Shown piece by piece: positions 33,933 to 35,529 of a stretch of 35,529 nt of DNA; the stretch's first letter is position 1, and the number at the start of each line of letters is the position of its first letter. The notes below the pieces were generated by a model. It had not been told where the DNA came from and ran no database searches. It saw only the letters and a program-made list of their open reading frames with translations. The stretch lies in contig JAYVNY010000021.1 of NCBI GenBank assembly GCA_043758205.1, positions 1-35,529 on the forward strand, written 5' to 3'. Both the position numbers and the translations under genes were made by a program. Origin of the DNA: JANNGC01 sp043758205. GTDB lineage: Bacteria; Verrucomicrobiota; Verrucomicrobiia; Limisphaerales; SIBH01.

Positions 33933-35529
33933 TCACTTTCCCGTCACACCCAGCCGCTGCGCTTCCTTCTCAAATTTTTCCGCCTCCTCCTTGCGTCCGA
34001 GATCGCGTGCGAGTTTGGCCAACCCCGCATTCACCCGCACGGCATCGAAATAATCCGGCGCGATGGAGAGCAGTTGCTGGTAGGTGTCTAAGGCGGCCTG
34101 CGTGCGGCCCAGATGAGCCTGAAGCTGCGCGAGCAAATCGGTGATCCAGATGCGCTGCTGCGCCGAGGGATTGAGTTTCAGCGCGGCGGCCAGCGCGTCC
34201 GTGGCCTCGGCGATCTGTCCGCTTTTCATCCGCAGGTGGCCGAGCCGTTCCATCAGCACGGCGCTGTTCGTGGTCACATGCGGAATGTCTTCCAGATATT
34301 TGATCATTTCGTTCAGCGGCTGGCCGATGGCTTCGTTCAGCCCCACCACGCGCAGGTGCGACCACGGAACAAGCGGGCTGTTCTCCCTTTCTAATTTGGA
34401 ATGCAACGCGTCCGGCGGCTGGCCAAACGGGCGGTACAACGGATCACCCACCACCGTGGTCTGCCACGAGAGCGAGGCTTGCGCGGCATAGGCCGCCTCG
34501 CCAAACGTCCAGTGACGGAAGCCGATCCGTTCCAACAACACCGCGATGTTCGGTGTGCCGGCGAGATAAGGTTCGTCCACGCAGCCGAGCGTGATGGTCG
34601 CGCCTTTCGCCAGCAGCGGCCCCACCCAATACTGGCTGGCCGAACGCAGTGTGCTCGCGCTGTATGAGTGCAGGTGATAAGCGAACGCGCCGGGCATGAA
34701 CTCCATTGTCGCCGCCGCGAGCGCGCCCGTCGGATGCACATCATACCAGCCCGCGTAAAACGCCACATGGCTCATGGGAAAGCCGGCGGGGAACAGCGCC
34801 TCTTGATTGTTCAACTCCGTCTCGTAACCCAGCCGGGCTGTGATGACCGCCGCAGCGCGCATCCAGTCATCCCCCATTTTGTAAGCACCATTCGTGATGC
34901 CGCGCGCATCAATGTAGGCACGGCCCCACAGCCCGTTTGATTCGGCCTCGATGGCTTTGTCCACCAGGCCGCGCGCAATTTCCACCGTCGGGCCATCGAG
35001 CCGCGCGACCATGAGCAGGCCGTTCGTCGGGTGCAGCGCGAAAGCATTCGTGACGTTGTAGAACACGCTGGCCAGCGGACCCGTCAGCGTGAACGCCTCC
35101 AGACGACTGACGGGGAGCACCGCGAGCTCGGCGTCCACGGCGGCTTCGTTGCGGCCTTTCAACTCGGGCTGAAGTTTGTCCTGGCCCGGCTCTTTCAATT
35201 CCAAGTCCCGCGCGATCTTCAACGGCACGCCGTAGCACAGCACGAGGTAACGAATCTTCGATTGCGTGAGGGCGCGGTAGTCGGTGTCGCCGACTTTGCG
35301 GTTCGCCTTGTTCGGGATGAAAAGCTTTTCCTTCACGAGCCAGTCGAAGATGGGTTTCTCCAGCTTGCTGCGAAAATCGGCGCGGGTGATGACTTCGGAA
35401 GCGGCGTCCACATCCACCCCGAAGAGATGGCTCGTGGGAATGGTGCGGCGCGACGCGTAATGCTCGGCCAGTTGCTTCGAGGCCGGCAGATTTTTGTTAT
35501 AGACCACGACCACCGAATCGCCGGCACTG
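33933..35529 (-). CDS. TIGR03790 family protein with C-terminal TPR repeats (5' end outside the window)
   Basis: 531 residues are visible. The frame is open through the right edge (SAGDSVVVVYNKNLPASKQL), so the true start and any signal peptide lie outside; a GTG at 35513 is not a convincing start. The N-terminal 390 residues match the TIGR03790 family: YNKNLPASKQLAEHYASRR, YLVLCYGVPLKI, GWYDVHPTGALAA, ITLGCVDEPYLAGTPN and TTVVGDPLYRPFG. The last 120 residues are tetratricopeptide-like helices (GQIAEATDALAAALKLNPSA; RTQAALDTYQQLLSIAPDYF) that probably bind a protein partner. The family is of unknown function and common in Verrucomicrobia, Planctomycetes and Acidobacteria. It converges with ispG. 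Confidence 0.85.
   Translation of the reverse strand, partial: SAGDSVVVVYNKNLPASKQLAEHYASRRTIPTSHLFGVDVDAASEVITRADFRSKLEKPIFDWLVKEKLFIPNKANRKVGDTDYRALTQSKIRYLVLCYGVPLKIARDLELKEPGQDKLQPELKGRNEAAVDAELAVLPVSRLEAFTLTGPLASVFYNVTNAFALHPTNGLLMVARLDGPTVEIARGLVDKAIEAESNGLWGRAYIDARGITNGAYKMGDDWMRAAAVITARLGYETELNNQEALFPAGFPMSHVAFYAGWYDVHPTGALAAATMEFMPGAFAYHLHSYSASTLRSASQYWVGPLLAKGATITLGCVDEPYLAGTPNIAVLLERIGFRHWTFGEAAYAAQASLSWQTTVVGDPLYRPFGQPPDALHSKLERENSPLVPWSHLRVVGLNEAIGQPLNEMIKYLEDIPHVTTNSAVLMERLGHLRMKSGQIAEATDALAAALKLNPSAQQRIWITDLLAQLQAHLGRTQAALDTYQQLLSIAPDYFDAVRVNAGLAKLARDLGRKEEAEKFEKEAQRLGVTGK

Overview
This window is GC-rich, densely coded DNA that most resembles a Verrucomicrobiota chromosome, probably of the Pedosphaera/Limisphaerales type. 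That placement is inferred from gene content, since there is no rRNA here. The pointers are a giant secreted protein with lamin-tail and CotH domains, a prepilin with an H-x9-DG-like C-terminus, a TIGR03790-family protein, a Tat-exported Gfo/Idh/MocA oxidoreductase, a long (three-domain) IspG, scarce Shine-Dalgarno sequences, and many short oligonucleotide repeats set as inverted pairs between genes. Layout, left part: 278-1453 encodes an exported phosphodiester glycosidase. 1475-5427 is a redox module: a tetrahaem cytochrome c on the minus strand, and divergent from it a fusion of two cyclic-nucleotide-binding domains with a 16-cysteine polyferredoxin, overlapping by 4 bases a five-helix membrane protein with two His pairs placed for b haems. 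5495-7309 (minus) encodes a secreted protein with an internal duplication. tRNA-Tyr (minus) and a large hybrid histidine kinase (plus) are divergent at about 7.6 kb. tRNA-Pro(CGG) follows, then about 750 bases with no convincing gene but several palindromes. Middle part: a Tat-exported Gfo/Idh/MocA oxidoreductase (minus), a D-2-hydroxyacid dehydrogenase (plus), a secreted metallo-beta-lactamase-fold hydrolase (minus), trmB (plus), a coiled-coil zinc-ribbon protein (plus), and the 2373-residue LTD/CotH protein (minus). Right part: a DUF2199 protein, argH (minus), an Fe/Mn superoxide dismutase with a clear ribosome-binding site and terminator, a two-gene overlapping unit (twin-STN protein plus prepilin), a SpoU-type RNA methyltransferase (minus), rseP, ispG, and a TIGR03790 protein that runs off the right edge. 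How the genes work together: most are single-gene units or small pairs. The strongest candidate for an uncharacterised system is the 1.5-5.4 kb redox module, which could carry electrons between periplasm and cytoplasm under cyclic-nucleotide control; this is inference. The second is the twin-STN/prepilin pair. Independently of the genes, three REPIN-like inverted pairs share a GGAG head and have stems that co-vary, and at least four other word-like inverted repeats occupy intergenic gaps and sometimes extend into gene ends.
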